A stretch of DNA of 64,000 bases from Linepithema humile. Its lineage: Eukaryota > Arthropoda > Insecta > Hymenoptera > Formicidae. Below the pieces are notes generated by a model. That model saw only the letters and a program-made list of their open reading frames with translations, had not been told where the DNA came from and made no database searches. The translations under genes were made by a program, and so were the position numbers. This document shows, piece by piece, positions 37,101 to 49,320 of the stretch (position 1 is its first letter; each line of letters begins with the position of its first letter). The stretch covers positions 4,154,001 to 4,218,000 of the forward strand of contig NC_090134.1 of the NCBI RefSeq assembly GCF_040581485.1. Direction: 5' to 3'.

Positions 37101-40100
37101 GATATCCGCCGGCATCAATACGTTTTTTTTTTTTTTTTCTCTTTGAATGAAAATAATGATGTAACTAAGGTGTCGTGAACTTTTAACGGAGCCCGCGTGA
37201 GAACACGCGTGAATTCTATATTTATCAGCGTGATAAATAGTGCACGGAAAGTAACAGTGCTCGGAATAGAATAGTTGTTTCCGGCAGGCACTTGTCAATT
37301 GTGAAAAATAGAAGCGCGGATGCTGACTCAGGTGTGAGATAATCGAAAGGCAAACGCGTTGCGAAATCGCGTATCGGATCTTGTGCGGCGATTAAAGCAC
37401 GCATCGACGCAGTTTTAGTCAGAGATTGTAGTTATAGAATATGATATAGAACTGATGCTCAAGGTGGAACGGTTATGATTAAGATAAGAAATTAATCCTC
37501 AGCGGCGCGTAATAATTACGAGCGTGGGGATCACGTTCGACCTTGTGGATTGAATTTCTTCTCACATGTTCTCAGGAATCGTTGAGGCGTTGCTGCTGAC
37601 GATTCATCGTGTTATAGCAATGCAATAAGTAGCCGACGAATAACGAGGGTGAATAAAAGAACCGTGTAAAATCTGCCGTGTCACGAGAATTGAACGTTAC
37701 TATTATAATATCGGCAAGGATAAATGGATGACGAAAGCAACCCAAATAATCCATTGCCTTTGTAATTATATTATGACGTAATTCCAATCGGCAATCCGGC
37801 ATCGAGACTGCTTAAGGAAGAGGTCGAGGAGTTGCATCTCAAGGTCTCATTAATAAAATCAGACGTAGAATTACGAGAGATTTATTCAATGGGTTTGAAG
37901 AAAATGCGAAGAAGCGGTTAAGATGATAGAAAGCGTGAGAATATATATCTCCGGCCGTAGGAAGAATAGAGAGAGATATGTTAATTTGCTATTGTTGAAA
38001 TATAGATATTTCAATAAGACGATATTTTTTCTATCGCTTTCGACACTTGTTCGCACCTTCTTTTGCATAGGAATGATACTGCGATAACGCGTGACAATAA
38101 CTATACAAATGTCTTAAAGCGCCCATATTTATCACGAGCGAAAGTCATGCGCGAGGCATTCTGATTACGTCAATGCGGCCCCGGCGAGAATGCCATAAAG
38201 ATGTAGATCGTCGTACAAAGCGTCAAACGTGACAGCTTTCTTTATCTAGCGCTAGCGTTATTTTCCCGGGCCGGTCGCGAGTGACTTTCTCGCGAAGAGG
38301 AGACGTTTCGCGCGAATCGCCGTGCGATCGACAGACGAGAGACGACAGCGGACGTCGCGCGGGGCGATCCTCGTCGTCTGGCAGCTCGGCTCAAGCGGCA
38401 TCCGCCGGAAGTGAGAACGAGGCGAGAGAATAAGCGAGAATGCTAGTTTGCGCCCCGGCGATAATAAACGACCGCGCGATTGTTCTCACGTAGGATCGAG
38501 ACAAATATTTGAAAGTGCGACGCGGTGTGCACGCGCGTGCTCGCGGCGTAACAAAGGCGGCGTTCGGAAAAAGATGTTTAGTGATAGATCCGTGTATAGT
38601 GGGTGGTTTCTCAGCGAGAGTGAACGTGACTCATTTCGTATGGGCGTCGAGCGCGCATTGGTATGCACGTTCGGTGGTCCGGCGTGCCCTTGTCTTTTGA
38701 ACGCTGCGTTTGACCAGCGTCGACGGCCTATTTGAATTGCGTGGAGCTCTATTCGCTCTCACTTTCTTCCGGCGAGCGAAGCCGCGCCAAGTCGCGATTC
38801 GCGTTTACGGATAGCCAGCTTTGCGCGCTCGCAAACTGTAACTTTCGTTTTTCTTTATGATTAGAATAACATTCGGTCAATATTGGACTACGTGCTTTTT
38901 CAGACAGCTGCGCGAAAGTTGAAAGCAGATTAATAAGTAATTTGACATACTCCAATTTCTCCGCAATTTCATTTCACGATACAAATCTTTTAATCGATTC
39001 ACGCTTGATTCTTTGTAACAAAGCATTAGCGATGCAATATTCAATTTTTCGCGAATTAAGTTTTTTGCTTAGCGAATGAATACATTTTTTAATCGATTGC
39101 TTTTTTGTTTAAACTATAGAAAGAAATCGCGAATAGATTATATTCAGCGTGGAAAGAAATGATGAAAAGTAATACGTATTCAAATTTTGATGTATAAAAT
39201 TAGTTTCAAATTAATCGAACAATTTCATTACTGTAATTATTGAGTTTTATTTATAGGCTAGATGCCGCGAGTTCAACTTTGTCGCACGCAACGTATGCGC
39301 AACAATTTCTCCGATCTTTCCAAACCGTAGCGCATAATATTTTGCTACCTTATGCGGCAAACTTAATGCCTGTTCTGCATTTACAATAATCGGGTATAAT
39401 TATAATGCCGCCATTGGCGGCGCGATGCGTTTCGAAAGGAGCAACCGCCCGGAGTCGCTCGAAAGATCGGCATGCCCTTAATTTATGGATTTGCCAGGCT
39501 CACGCGCGTCTGTGTTGCGATACAGTCTCGCTCTCACATTTTCTTTTGAACCGGCTGCCTAATGAGACGACGAGAGTGCCGCCGCAGTGCTACACGCAAA
39601 AACAGGAAAGCCCGCTTTAGAATGCTAATTAGCCGGCTAGTTAGGACGATATATTTCGCACCGAAATCTCACGTGAGTTTTGAAAAGAAGCGCTCATTCC
39701 GCACACACAGCGAGCCGAACCGATTGAAATTATACATCGAAAATTTGCTCTCATTTTTCTGTCGAAAGAGCGCCGACGTCCGCAAATTGGCAGGTGCTCG
39801 ATAAACAGATATGATTTAAGGAGCGCACGACATATTGCTTTCTATTGCGCAACGACAGTGAAAAGAGACGGCTGTAAAGAGTCGTACTTTACAATTCGCA
39901 ATTGCTCGGGTGTCGACGGAGTTTTTAAGGCGCGCACGAAAAGATCCGAATGAAACCTCCCCGGCCCGAAGATCGTTATCGTCGCGGAATCGCCGCTGAA
40001 TCGCCGCTGAAAGCGGGCGAGAGATTTGCTGCTCCTATTATATGTATTAGCCTCGCTTTCGCAATTCGGCGTTACCGTAATTTCTCCGTCGTCGTCGTCG

Positions 40101-42433
40101 TTTCTAGCTAGCGAGAAACCGGGTTTCTCGACGAACGTCGAGAACGATCGCGGACGGCCGCGACAAGTCGTCTTTTTGTACCGCAAATCGCGCGTTGCGT
40201 CGTTCGTCCCGTTTCTGCATCGTTCGCGCACGAGCTACTTCGCTGCTCCGATCGAACGAGGAAAAAGTGACTTGGCGTTCGATCTTCGCGACAGACGAGC
40301 TGCGTCATTGGAAACCGACATTTCTATCGCGGTTTCTCGCGATTGCCAGTATCGGATCACGTAGAAGTGCTCTTGATTCATCTCGCGTGAGAGATGAATC
40401 TTTTACGTGTGAAATTACTTTCGATTATTCAACGATTTATCGTCGAGGGGTAATTTCGATCGACGTACGTCGACGATCGAATATTGCAGATCGTCGTGCA
40501 GAATTCCGCGAAAACCGACGTTCTCCGTACTTGCAATCGGTGAAAGTGCCAATAATCGGACTACTCCGGGCACTTAGGTCGCCGATCGTTCGATCGTGCC
40601 TCGATTTATTGATATCCACTCGAGGCGTCTTTCGATATGGAACGCACACGTATTCGGAGTTATTTCGTTTCTACCTCGGCAACGTAAATTCGCGTAGCGC
40701 ACCTGCGAGATCGTCCGCGTTTCCTTCTCCTCGCGACTGAACTCCCGCGAGGCGAACGCACTCCTCGAAAGTCCGACGCGCAGAAGAACGCCAGGCGTTC
40801 AGGGAAACGTGCGTGATAGAACTCGTGAATTATTAATAAGCGTTTAATTGTCGCATTATGCGAGGTCGCAGGAAAGGGAATCGGAGAAATCGGCCGTTGA
40901 TATCTGCGCACGGAATCCTTATGCATTTCTTCGCACGATTAGCAAATTACTCTTGTGGTGCAAGTGCACGGGTGAAATCGGCGATTATTAAATGTTCTCA
41001 CAAGAACCTGACAGGTGCCAGGCTGCTCATGGGCGTAAGAACGCCCATGATAATTTATGATTATGCGCTTTTGAGTAGGCGCGCGAACGTAACCGACAAA
41101 ATTCATATTAGTTTCAATTATGCTGTTCGCAAACGTCATTGGCTGTCATCGGCAAAAACCTTGTAGAGATAAAGGTGGCGGTCGTTGGAGCGAGTTGAAT
41201 AAAAAAATGGCTGAGGACCGAGCACGTTTAGCGACTATAACAATGCACCGGAATATAATAGACCGAACTTTCACTATCAATCAAGGAAGCACGTAATGAG
41301 CAGGTTCGAAAAATGCAGCTCTCCGTCGACGAGTTGGAAAAATGTCTTCGCCTTAACGAGACTACGGTTGTGGTCGCCGCGTAGCGTGTCTACGACTCGA
41401 GCAGATTTCGGTGTGCGAGACGCAAATCTGTTTCCCATTCAACAAAAGATTTCGTTGCCCAACCGCGTGGCTGCGTAGATTCATTAAGGTAACGGACGAT
41501 GTCAACAACTGTCTGTCGTATACAATTAATTCGCGGGAAAACTGTTGCAATTTCGAGCTCACTTTCGTCGCGGCCGACGCGTCTTTCGCACGAGTAAACG
41601 ACAAAAGGGGATTTTCAGCGAAAATTCCCGTGGCCATATTTAGGCATACTATATACACCGTGTGGGCGGACACAATTCACTTTCCGCTGTTGTTAATCAT
41701 GTGCTGTCTATGAATTATAAGTGGCTTCACACGCGCGCGCGCGCAAATTGCAACAATGAACCACGTAGATATTATCGAGGTCCTGACTTTCTTGTGTTAA
41801 CGACGGTTAATTTGGCGGAGATCGCAGGATAATGAGCCGTTTTTAAAACGCGAAGTCACAGTCCACAATTAACGTTTTAATTAAATGGCGGTATGGATGT
41901 CTTGTCACGAGATATAAAACATGTAATATTTATCCTAATTTTGTGACTTAGTGTATTGTTAATAACACATTTTTTATACACATCAATTAATGCTTACGTA
42001 TTAATTTTGTTACAAAAATTAAGCAATGAGTTTGAATAATGTTAGAAAATATTAAAATTAGAACGTGGCATACTATATAAATTATTTTTTGCACAATTTT
42101 TTCTTGGTTGACTCATTTATTTTGAAGAACTTTTATAATGGAAAACACACAAGACAATAAACTGAAACGTTTTAATAATACTACAATTCTCAGTTAATTA
42201 AAAATTTTTGCCAATTTTTTATAATCTAATATTTCATTTAAAAAAGATTTCCAAGTTAAAGCATTCTATAAATATTTAAAAAAAAATAAATTACAGGATA
42301 ATAACGCTATTAAAGTTTTGGAAAGCGTTTCTATTTTCAAAAGTACAGTCTACCAAGAAAAAAAAAGCGTATTCAATATAAAATTCACAAATTAACTGAA
42401 CGATTTAGCACATACCAGCAATATAATCCTCAT
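30918..42433 (-). CDS. Cuticular protein B: R&R domain with long Gln/Pro/Ser-rich tail
   Basis: Two exons read leftwards: 42416-42433 (MRIILL) and 30918-32594, joined in phase 0, for 564 residues. Exon 2 opens after a strong acceptor (CCTTTTTCGCCAG) with VIPACLLALTEA, which is only the second half of a signal peptide. The six-codon exon 9.8 kb upstream completes it and sits downstream of a TATA box. The R&R domain (about residues 89-138) reads GSFTFGYEAADGSFKEETRG, then VRGKYGYIDPDGNKREFTYV. It has a cysteine on each side of that second block (TDC and NPC), unusual because R&R proteins generally lack cysteine. An acidic linker (DEEEEPPEEKEDD) leads to a Pro/Thr/Ala-rich tail, a run of about 20 glutamines near residue 493-513, then histidines, and the end QIDQFLRGSGANNY. 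The product should be secreted and chitin-binding. Exon 2 is firm; the first exon is a good prediction. Confidence 0.8.
31075..31134 (-). repeat. CAG/CAA repeat coding polyglutamine in cuticular protein B
   Basis: About 20 consecutive glutamine codons, mostly CAG with scattered CAA (CTG and TTG on the plus strand), followed in the protein by HHHQQPH. The pure CAG portion is about 11 units at the right end and is likely to vary in length between individuals. Confidence 0.9.
32595..42415 (-). other. First intron of cuticular gene B (9.8 kb)
   Basis: This intron, if the first exon is right, makes up most of the gene. It contains several CpG-rich stretches (about 33100-34350, 34560-35960, 38230-38760 and 39840-40800), where arginine-rich open frames appear on both strands, a sign of base composition rather than coding. 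Also present are a GC alternation near 36627, a CA run near 36784, a 16-T run at 37123-37138 and a perfect 10-bp hairpin at 41027-41050. I see no convincing nested gene. Enhancers for gene B are a reasonable guess. Confidence 0.5.
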
Positions 42434-42539
42434 GGTGCACACGTCGCTGACGAAGAGGGGGAGGTACTACTTGTATCGGGGAACGGTCCTCCGTGAGTTT
42501 CACTGAGAGAGTGCAGCCGTATAGTACCGTGCTCGGTCC

Positions 42540-42545
42540 TTTATA
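42540..42545 (-). promoter_or_regulatory. TATA box of cuticular gene B
   Basis: TATAAA on the minus strand, followed by GGACCGAGCAC and, about 40 bases on, TCAGTG, an initiator-like word. The proposed start codon at 42433 is 107 bases downstream of the box, and the six-codon exon ends at a GTATGT donor. Box, initiator-like word, ATG and donor in order are the main reason to place the first exon of gene B here. Confidence 0.6.
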
Positions 42546-43471
42546 ACCTATACGAAGGCTTTGACTATAGTGGGGGCCTCGTCAGATAGCGGCTACGTCC
42601 TCTTCGACATCCGCGCGACACCCGTGAATTAGAATCCGGCTGTGCCCAGGGGGGGCCAAAGCGGCATGGCCATTGCCAAACCGGCACGCGCCCCGCTGCC
42701 ATTGCCAAATCCCACGCAATTGCGTGTGTACATCGTCTCGCGCGAGTACGAGCGAGCAGACATTTAGAAAAGACACATTGATCTCCGAAAGGGATACGAT
42801 GTCGGATCGAGCAGGGTCGTGAGAACGCGCTTCTATACGCGCGCGTAGACAACGCTCCGCCGACGTTGTGCCCCGTGTCAAATTGGATTGTCGGTGTACA
42901 TCGAGGCACGATGTGTATGATGTGGTAAGGCCGTTGGTGTAGGATAATCGCGCCCTCGGGCTATTCGGCACATATGATTATACTGCCGTATTAATTACTG
43001 GTCTAAAGCGATCCGGTATATTATAACATATAACAAGTTTCTTCCGCGTTCTATTCTATCTTAATCTACGTTTATTTATGATCGATCAATCTCATGTCGA
43101 TGTACTCGCGATGACTTGTAAAATTTGTCAAGTGTTACCTTTTCCAAAAACGTCTCATGATTTATTTGTTTTTTATTAATAATAATATTGAATTTTTTAT
43201 AAGATCCGTGATTCGGCAAAATCATTATTAATTTGAAGCCCACAGGCTTTACCTTGCCTAATTATAACGAAGTGTATGCAAATAACATGTAATGTGCACG
43301 CGCACGGCCGATTGGTGAGTTTAGATCGCGCGATAGAGCAGATCGAGCAGGGGTCGTGAGAAAAATTTGTACATGTGGGCGGATTATTCGAGATACATTC
43401 GTGATTGATACACGTTTTGCAAAAGTTAATGCCTTTTCTTCAGTATTTAACTGCAGTTAAGTTTTAACGAA

Positions 43472-43500
43472 TGTTGATACATAATCACTATGTATCAACA
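43472..43500. repeat. Perfect hairpin, 12-bp arms and 5-base loop
   Basis: TGTTGATACATA at 43472-43483 pairs with TATGTATCAACA at 43489-43500, leaving the loop ATCAC. The arms do not extend further. It lies 63 bases left of the second dispersed repeat copy and could be a remnant of mobile DNA. Confidence 0.8.
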
Positions 43501-43563
43501 CATCTTATCATTAATCGAGACACAATGTGATTTAGCTTATCGAATTTGCAAGTTTTTTATTAT

Positions 43564-43802
43564 ACTAGAACAATACAGGCGCGTGCTACGCGCGCGCACT
43601 TATTATAGTAATTTAATAATTATGAAATCTAAATATTTTAATAAAATTTTTTTTATTTTAAATAACCGTCAAAATAATCTTCGCTCTCAAAGTATCAAAC
43701 TGTCAGAATAATCGCGATAATCAATCAGCGTCGCGGAAAAGCGTCAACAATACTTTCGATACATTCGAGTATCGATCTTTCATGCTTTTTTTAAGAGTGA
43801 AA
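43564..43802. repeat. Dispersed repeat, copy 2
   Basis: Same element and orientation as 25881-26120, from ACTAGAACAATACAG to TTTTTTTAAGA. This copy keeps the palindromic patch GGCGCGTGCTACGCGCGC near its left end and has no tandem array beside it. Differences from copy 1 are scattered single bases, so both are moderately old insertions. Confidence 0.8.
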
Positions 43803-46800
43803 AACAAAATTTTTAGCAATTGGAAATTATAATAACATTATACTACGAAACCTATACAATAACCATGCTTCTAGAAAATAGAAAACTTAATTCTTTTAAA
43901 ATGTTTATCAGTGTATATTTATACACGCGCGTGCGAAAGTTTTCTTCTGACAAACAAGACTCGATATGCTTTATTTATTGTGGTGATAATTAAAAAATCT
44001 CTTTTATTTCTTTGCATTAAAATGTCAATATAAACATTATAGAAAAAAAATCCGTAATCTTTATTAAACATTTTTATCTATATGAGATATAATAAATTAA
44101 GAGCAATATGATTTTCAATAACGATATTGCTGGTTTTATAGCATGGCAAATGCTGATTGTAGATCAACGTTCTTGGAATGATAATACACTGAATTGCAAG
44201 TATAATGATTATACGCGTGCGCTGGGAAGAAGAAGAAAGTGACGGAGAGACCGTGTGGAGTGGCTAATATCATAACTAACGTCTCAGGCACCGCGAGAAC
44301 GATGTATATTAATTCGGGAGAGTCGCAGGGTAATTGATGTTCCTATTTCTTACGGTAGTTACGAAGCATTCACGCGATCTATGTAAAATCCAGAAGACGG
44401 CGGCGCACTTTCGCTCGTTGTGTATTATGGACGGAAGAGCACTTAGCGTAATCGGGTATAGTCATCGATTCCATGTATCTGTCAGCTTATCGAATTTGCA
44501 ACACGGAAGGCAAATAATATCGCGATAATATAACAATAACAATGTCAGTGATCGCCCATTGATTTTAAAATCAACTTCAGATCAAGCGATTTCTGAATAA
44601 AAATAATAAGAAAACGTCATGAACATAAAGAAGCTGCATAATTATGCACAGCTGCCGATATTATAATTAATTACATTAATTTTGTTCTTATGTAATTGTG
44701 ATATAAAATGAAAATGCGTTAGGCATCTTAATATCGCGGAAATCGATGATTTTTACGACGCAACCGGCTTTCACACTTCCATCAAATTATTGTAAATTTT
44801 CACAGTAATAAATCGTTATGTGAACCTTATTTCGTTCCGAGATTTACGCGAAGCCGGTTTCTCAGAAGAAATCGCATTCGTTCACTTTCATTAGATCGCA
44901 TGGAGGCGTATTCGAGTTCGCTCTCAGTATCAATGGAAAGAAGAGGCGAATGGATGAGTGGTTCAAGTCGCGCCGCTGCTGGCACATGAAACGCGATGTT
45001 ATTACTTCTCGAGGCATCGATTCATCTCCTTGCAAAGATTGGTGCGCGGGAGCAGAGGCACGTGCCTAGACACTCGGTTCATTATCAATGCTACGGCATT
45101 TTCTGCTGCACGCTCAGCTGATCGTCTTGGCTTTAGCGCGACTTAATGGCAGACAATGTTGTGACGGGAATGAAATTGCTTGACAGTGATAAATCAAATC
45201 TATATAATCGCTTTATTTGATATATCGAAGTTATTATAATACCGAGATCTCTTTCATCAAAATATTGCCACTATTAAAAATTAATGAAATGACAAAGCTA
45301 GTTTGTTGACTTATGCAAATATTGAATCTTTTTTCAATTTTTTATACAGTTTCTCGAAAGAAAATTTTAGATCGATCAAAAGAAGAATAATAAAAATTAT
45401 AACAATAATTTATTAACAGAGTATTGTGTGTGTACATGTCGTCACATTACACGCTCGATTATATTTCGTTATTGCAGACTGTGTGCAATCAAACTTAATT
45501 CATTATCAATGCTACCGCACTTCCTGACGCGATCACAAGCGGATTCCGCAGCGTTCAGCTGACCGTCTTAAAACTTTCGAAGGGGAAAGTTATTTTCACG
45601 AGGCTATTTTCACACTCGCAGATCCGGCCCAAGTGTTTATAGAAGCGTTACATATCTTCGTTTCGTTACCCTCTCGCGTGCTATTCGCAATTTAATTACT
45701 TTTATTTCTGGTGTTACATAAAAATGACTAGGACGAATACTATCACTTCGTTACGCATTTCCACGCATACGTGGAATTCGTAATATATATTAATTATCGC
45801 GAAGATAATTACGAAACATTTCGTCGTAATACGCTTAACAAATTTAATTGGACAGTTTGCAAATATATTTATTAGGAAAAGAGTGCAAGATAAATAGGGA
45901 AAAAAATATATAAAAAATGTATAGAAATAATATAAATAAATTTAAAAAATTCTAAGATTAACAAAAGTAAAAGAAAATCGAGTAAGTACGAATAAACTGC
46001 GCGTAGCAAATGAAATAATAAAATAATGATAGGAACGTTTCAATTATTTGCTCTGAATTTCCATCGAACAAGCTCGATCGAAAGTCACGATCGCTTGCAT
46101 CAACGTTATCGTAGATTTCGCACAGCTCCAACGGAGAACATAAATTCAGTGCAAGTAGATGAAGCCCGTCAGCCTGCCGGCTCATGTTGAAATCTGTCGA
46201 AACAGTTTGCGTGACTGGCTTAGCTGACAAGTGTCAATGGCCCGTAACGAGTATCTAGTTTCACGAACCACGCATGATTTTTGTTGCGTTATGAATTCTA
46301 TAACGGGATAATCGTTTCGTTATCGAAAATCGCCCTTTAGTCGATGCATCGTAAATAACGCTAATAAGAATAATTGGGATTCTAAACGCAATTAAGATTG
46401 CAATAATTGGCACTGTCTCGGGCATTTCAGCTTTCTAAAGAGCGTATGTCAACAGCGTACCTAACGCCGCGGTATCAATGTATGTAAACTATTGCGCAAA
46501 CGTTGTATCTTCGTCAATAGGTCGTTGCATCTGCGATACGGCGCGGTGCCTCCTTGCACGCGAGAAGGTCAACACACATGAAGTAATGCCCACCTCGTAC
46601 AAAGGTGCATTATGATGCGATCGTTTGGCGCGACGCCAGGGTACGCATTGCAATTTGTCCTGTAATCGCGAAAGTACACAGTACTTATACTAATGTACGA
46701 ATGACGCCCTTCGTTGATAAGTGGGTGTGCTGCGAGTCTTCACCTTGCAAATCGCAGTATGCGACGGGAGAAAGGAGAGAGTGTTTATCATGCGCTCTGA

Positions 46801-49320
46801 AACACTTGAAATGCGCCATACAAGAGGAAAAATCGTACGCGATATATAAAAGCAAAAAACGCTAAAGAAGTTAAATAGGAATAAAACGATCGTAAATTAT
46901 GTACATAAAAAGTTTTAAATTGCGGTAAATAATGCTTTGACAAATAGTTGCAATAAATTGATAAGAAAATATTTATTATACACGCTCTATGTAAAATTAT
47001 TTCTGATCGCTTGTTACGACAGGTACAGGAAGTAGTGCGAAAGATATGGTAGAAATTGCGGGACTAACAACAAGGTCGCATTTTCCTAAGAATTTGAAAT
47101 ATCAACTAGTTTGGCATGGCGCACGCATAATATCTCTGCATCTCAGTACATTGAATCGGTCATTGAAAACTTTTGAAGAAAAGAATAGCGCGGGCTCGCT
47201 CACCTTGAGATTTTCTGAGAATGAAAGTCGAGCTCCGCTTTGTTCAATTCAACCGATTGTGTCCCGACGTTTCTAGAAGTAACGAATATTTCTAGAAAAA
47301 TATTTACCAAATCACTATTATGTGTATGGCGAAACCATGGGCTATTCGTATGCGGTGAACAGGACGTGGGAATGTAATTTTGGCAATTTCAAAATAGAAC
47401 AGAATAAAAGTCCAAATATTGAGCGATGCGAAAATTTATCCTGTGAGAAATCCGGTTGATCTCTGTCTGTCTGTTCTCGCGGTGTATTTCATAATCTTTA
47501 GAAGCCAAAGAAGGGAAAGAGATAAAATCACAAATGCAGCCATTTCTGCGACAATGTGGCTTTGGTTGCTATTGCATTAGGCGTTTCTTCAAATTATGTT
47601 TATGCACATTGAACAAAAGTATCAACAAATAAAATGATATTGCAACTGCATTTAAAAATATATTCGACAAAATTTTCCAAGACAGTTTTCAAGAATAAAA
47701 TTATATTTTTGCAGAATTATATAAAATATTTAATAGATATGCTTGGTCAAAATATTATTAGTCAAAATTGAAATAATTTTTCTAGAGAAATCTCAGTACA
47801 TTAATTTTGAAATATAAGTAGAGTTAAAAAGGAAGAAATTACTTTGAATAGCAGTTTCTTTTTTCTTTGCTAAAATATGGCGCAATTAAATAAGTAGTAC
47901 GATTGTTGCATACAATCTTAGTTAAGTTTTTTTACGTTCATAAATGTGAAGGACAATCCGATAAAATTGAGTATAAATTATTATATTTGAGCGGAAACGT
48001 GATTCTTTGTTTCTTCATACATTCAATAAATACGAACATTGAAAATTTTTATGCCTAATGAGAGCGTAATTGGAAAGGTGAAATCAGAATATGTTTATTG
48101 CATTATATGGGAAGTTTATGCGCTCCTTATGTAGTGGAATTTAGTATTGGCCTTATTTTATTCCACTTGAATTACCTTACAATACTCTAATTACAGCAAT
48201 ATGCACATCCAATTTACATCCATTCTTCATTGTGAAAACATAGTTCTAACTGATCTCAACGGTATTTCAATGGCGAGGCCGCAAAACGTGAGTTGCGTTT
48301 TCTCGTAGAAAAAAATTAAATGCCTACCGGAGAAAAATTTTATTTACATTCTTTTTACAGAACGGAGTCTGTATGGCTCCTATTATCGCCTAATTTTCGC
48401 TTATTATCCAAACGATTCTTTAATGAATCATGATACATATAATAACAATTTTAATGATTGTTAAAAAAAGATGACATTGAATTTTTTTTCTAACTCAATA
48501 CTCATGAAAACAAATAATTGCGATTGAAGTAAAAAATCGAGGAAGTAGATCTTGGCATTTATCTGCTTGAAAAATCAACAATTCTTACTTTTACTTTAAA
48601 CAATCTTTTCTTATCTCATTTTATTGGATTTTTGTACTTGACGATAAATAACGTTAAAGATCTATTTAGTCCATTTACACAGCAAATTGTAATCTTTCTT
48701 ATTACTTTATTAAAATTATCTTATGTTCTGCCGCTAATTTATTACTATTCATCACTAATGAAACGAGTGTGAAATAGATGAAATTCATTATTTCTGTTCT
48801 AACATATCTTAGATACATACATATTTCTAATTGTTAATTAAATATAATAGGACGTTAAATACAATTATGACGAAGAAATCGTATTACATGGACGAAATGG
48901 AATATCTTAGCTCGTGATTTCAGGCGCTAATACCAGTAGTTTTCGACTTCCGATTACAGTGGACGATCTATTCGCGACGATCATTAATCACAGTGTCGCC
49001 TACTTCGGGAAGAGTGGGCCACGCCGCGATCACAACGGACTAACAAGTCGTCGAAGCATCTCATTCATGAACAGAGTACAAGACCCACACGCAACCGGAA
49101 TGTAAATAAACCTGGGATCAATCCTAACATTCTTAGCGTTCTTTAAAATAATAATATCGAAATTAAAGTCTACAGTAATGTGTGTAAAGTAAATTTTTTT
49201 TTTACCAAAAAAAGTATTAGTCCTATTACGCTGATGTGATCGAAAGTTATTCTAAAATCATTACGATTGATCCCGGACTGTTCTATTCTCCGGTAGGCAA
49301 AAGAGCAGGACTAGACGAGC

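Larger units (their letters stand above)
42546..49320. other. Intergenic region between cuticular genes B and C
   Basis: No well-supported gene. A GC-rich block at about 42550-42960, just upstream of the gene B TATA box, has minus-strand open frames but no recognisable content. A second copy of the dispersed repeat lies at 43564-43802, with a perfect 12-bp hairpin just left of it. A small plus-strand frame at 46605-46865 ends in a cysteine-rich stretch and is followed by AATAAA near 46880, but it has no clear start or acceptor. The rest is AT-rich. Confidence 0.45.

Noticed and set aside
39842..40740. Arg/Ser-rich frames on both strands, up to 181 codons
   Set aside because: CpG-rich DNA lacks stop codons, so such frames are expected; the content is compositional and not protein-like.
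46605..46865. Small plus-strand frame ending in a cysteine-rich stretch, with AATAAA soon after
   Set aside because: No proper start or acceptor, no signal peptide, and cysteines not in a known pattern. Kept only as a note in the region entry.
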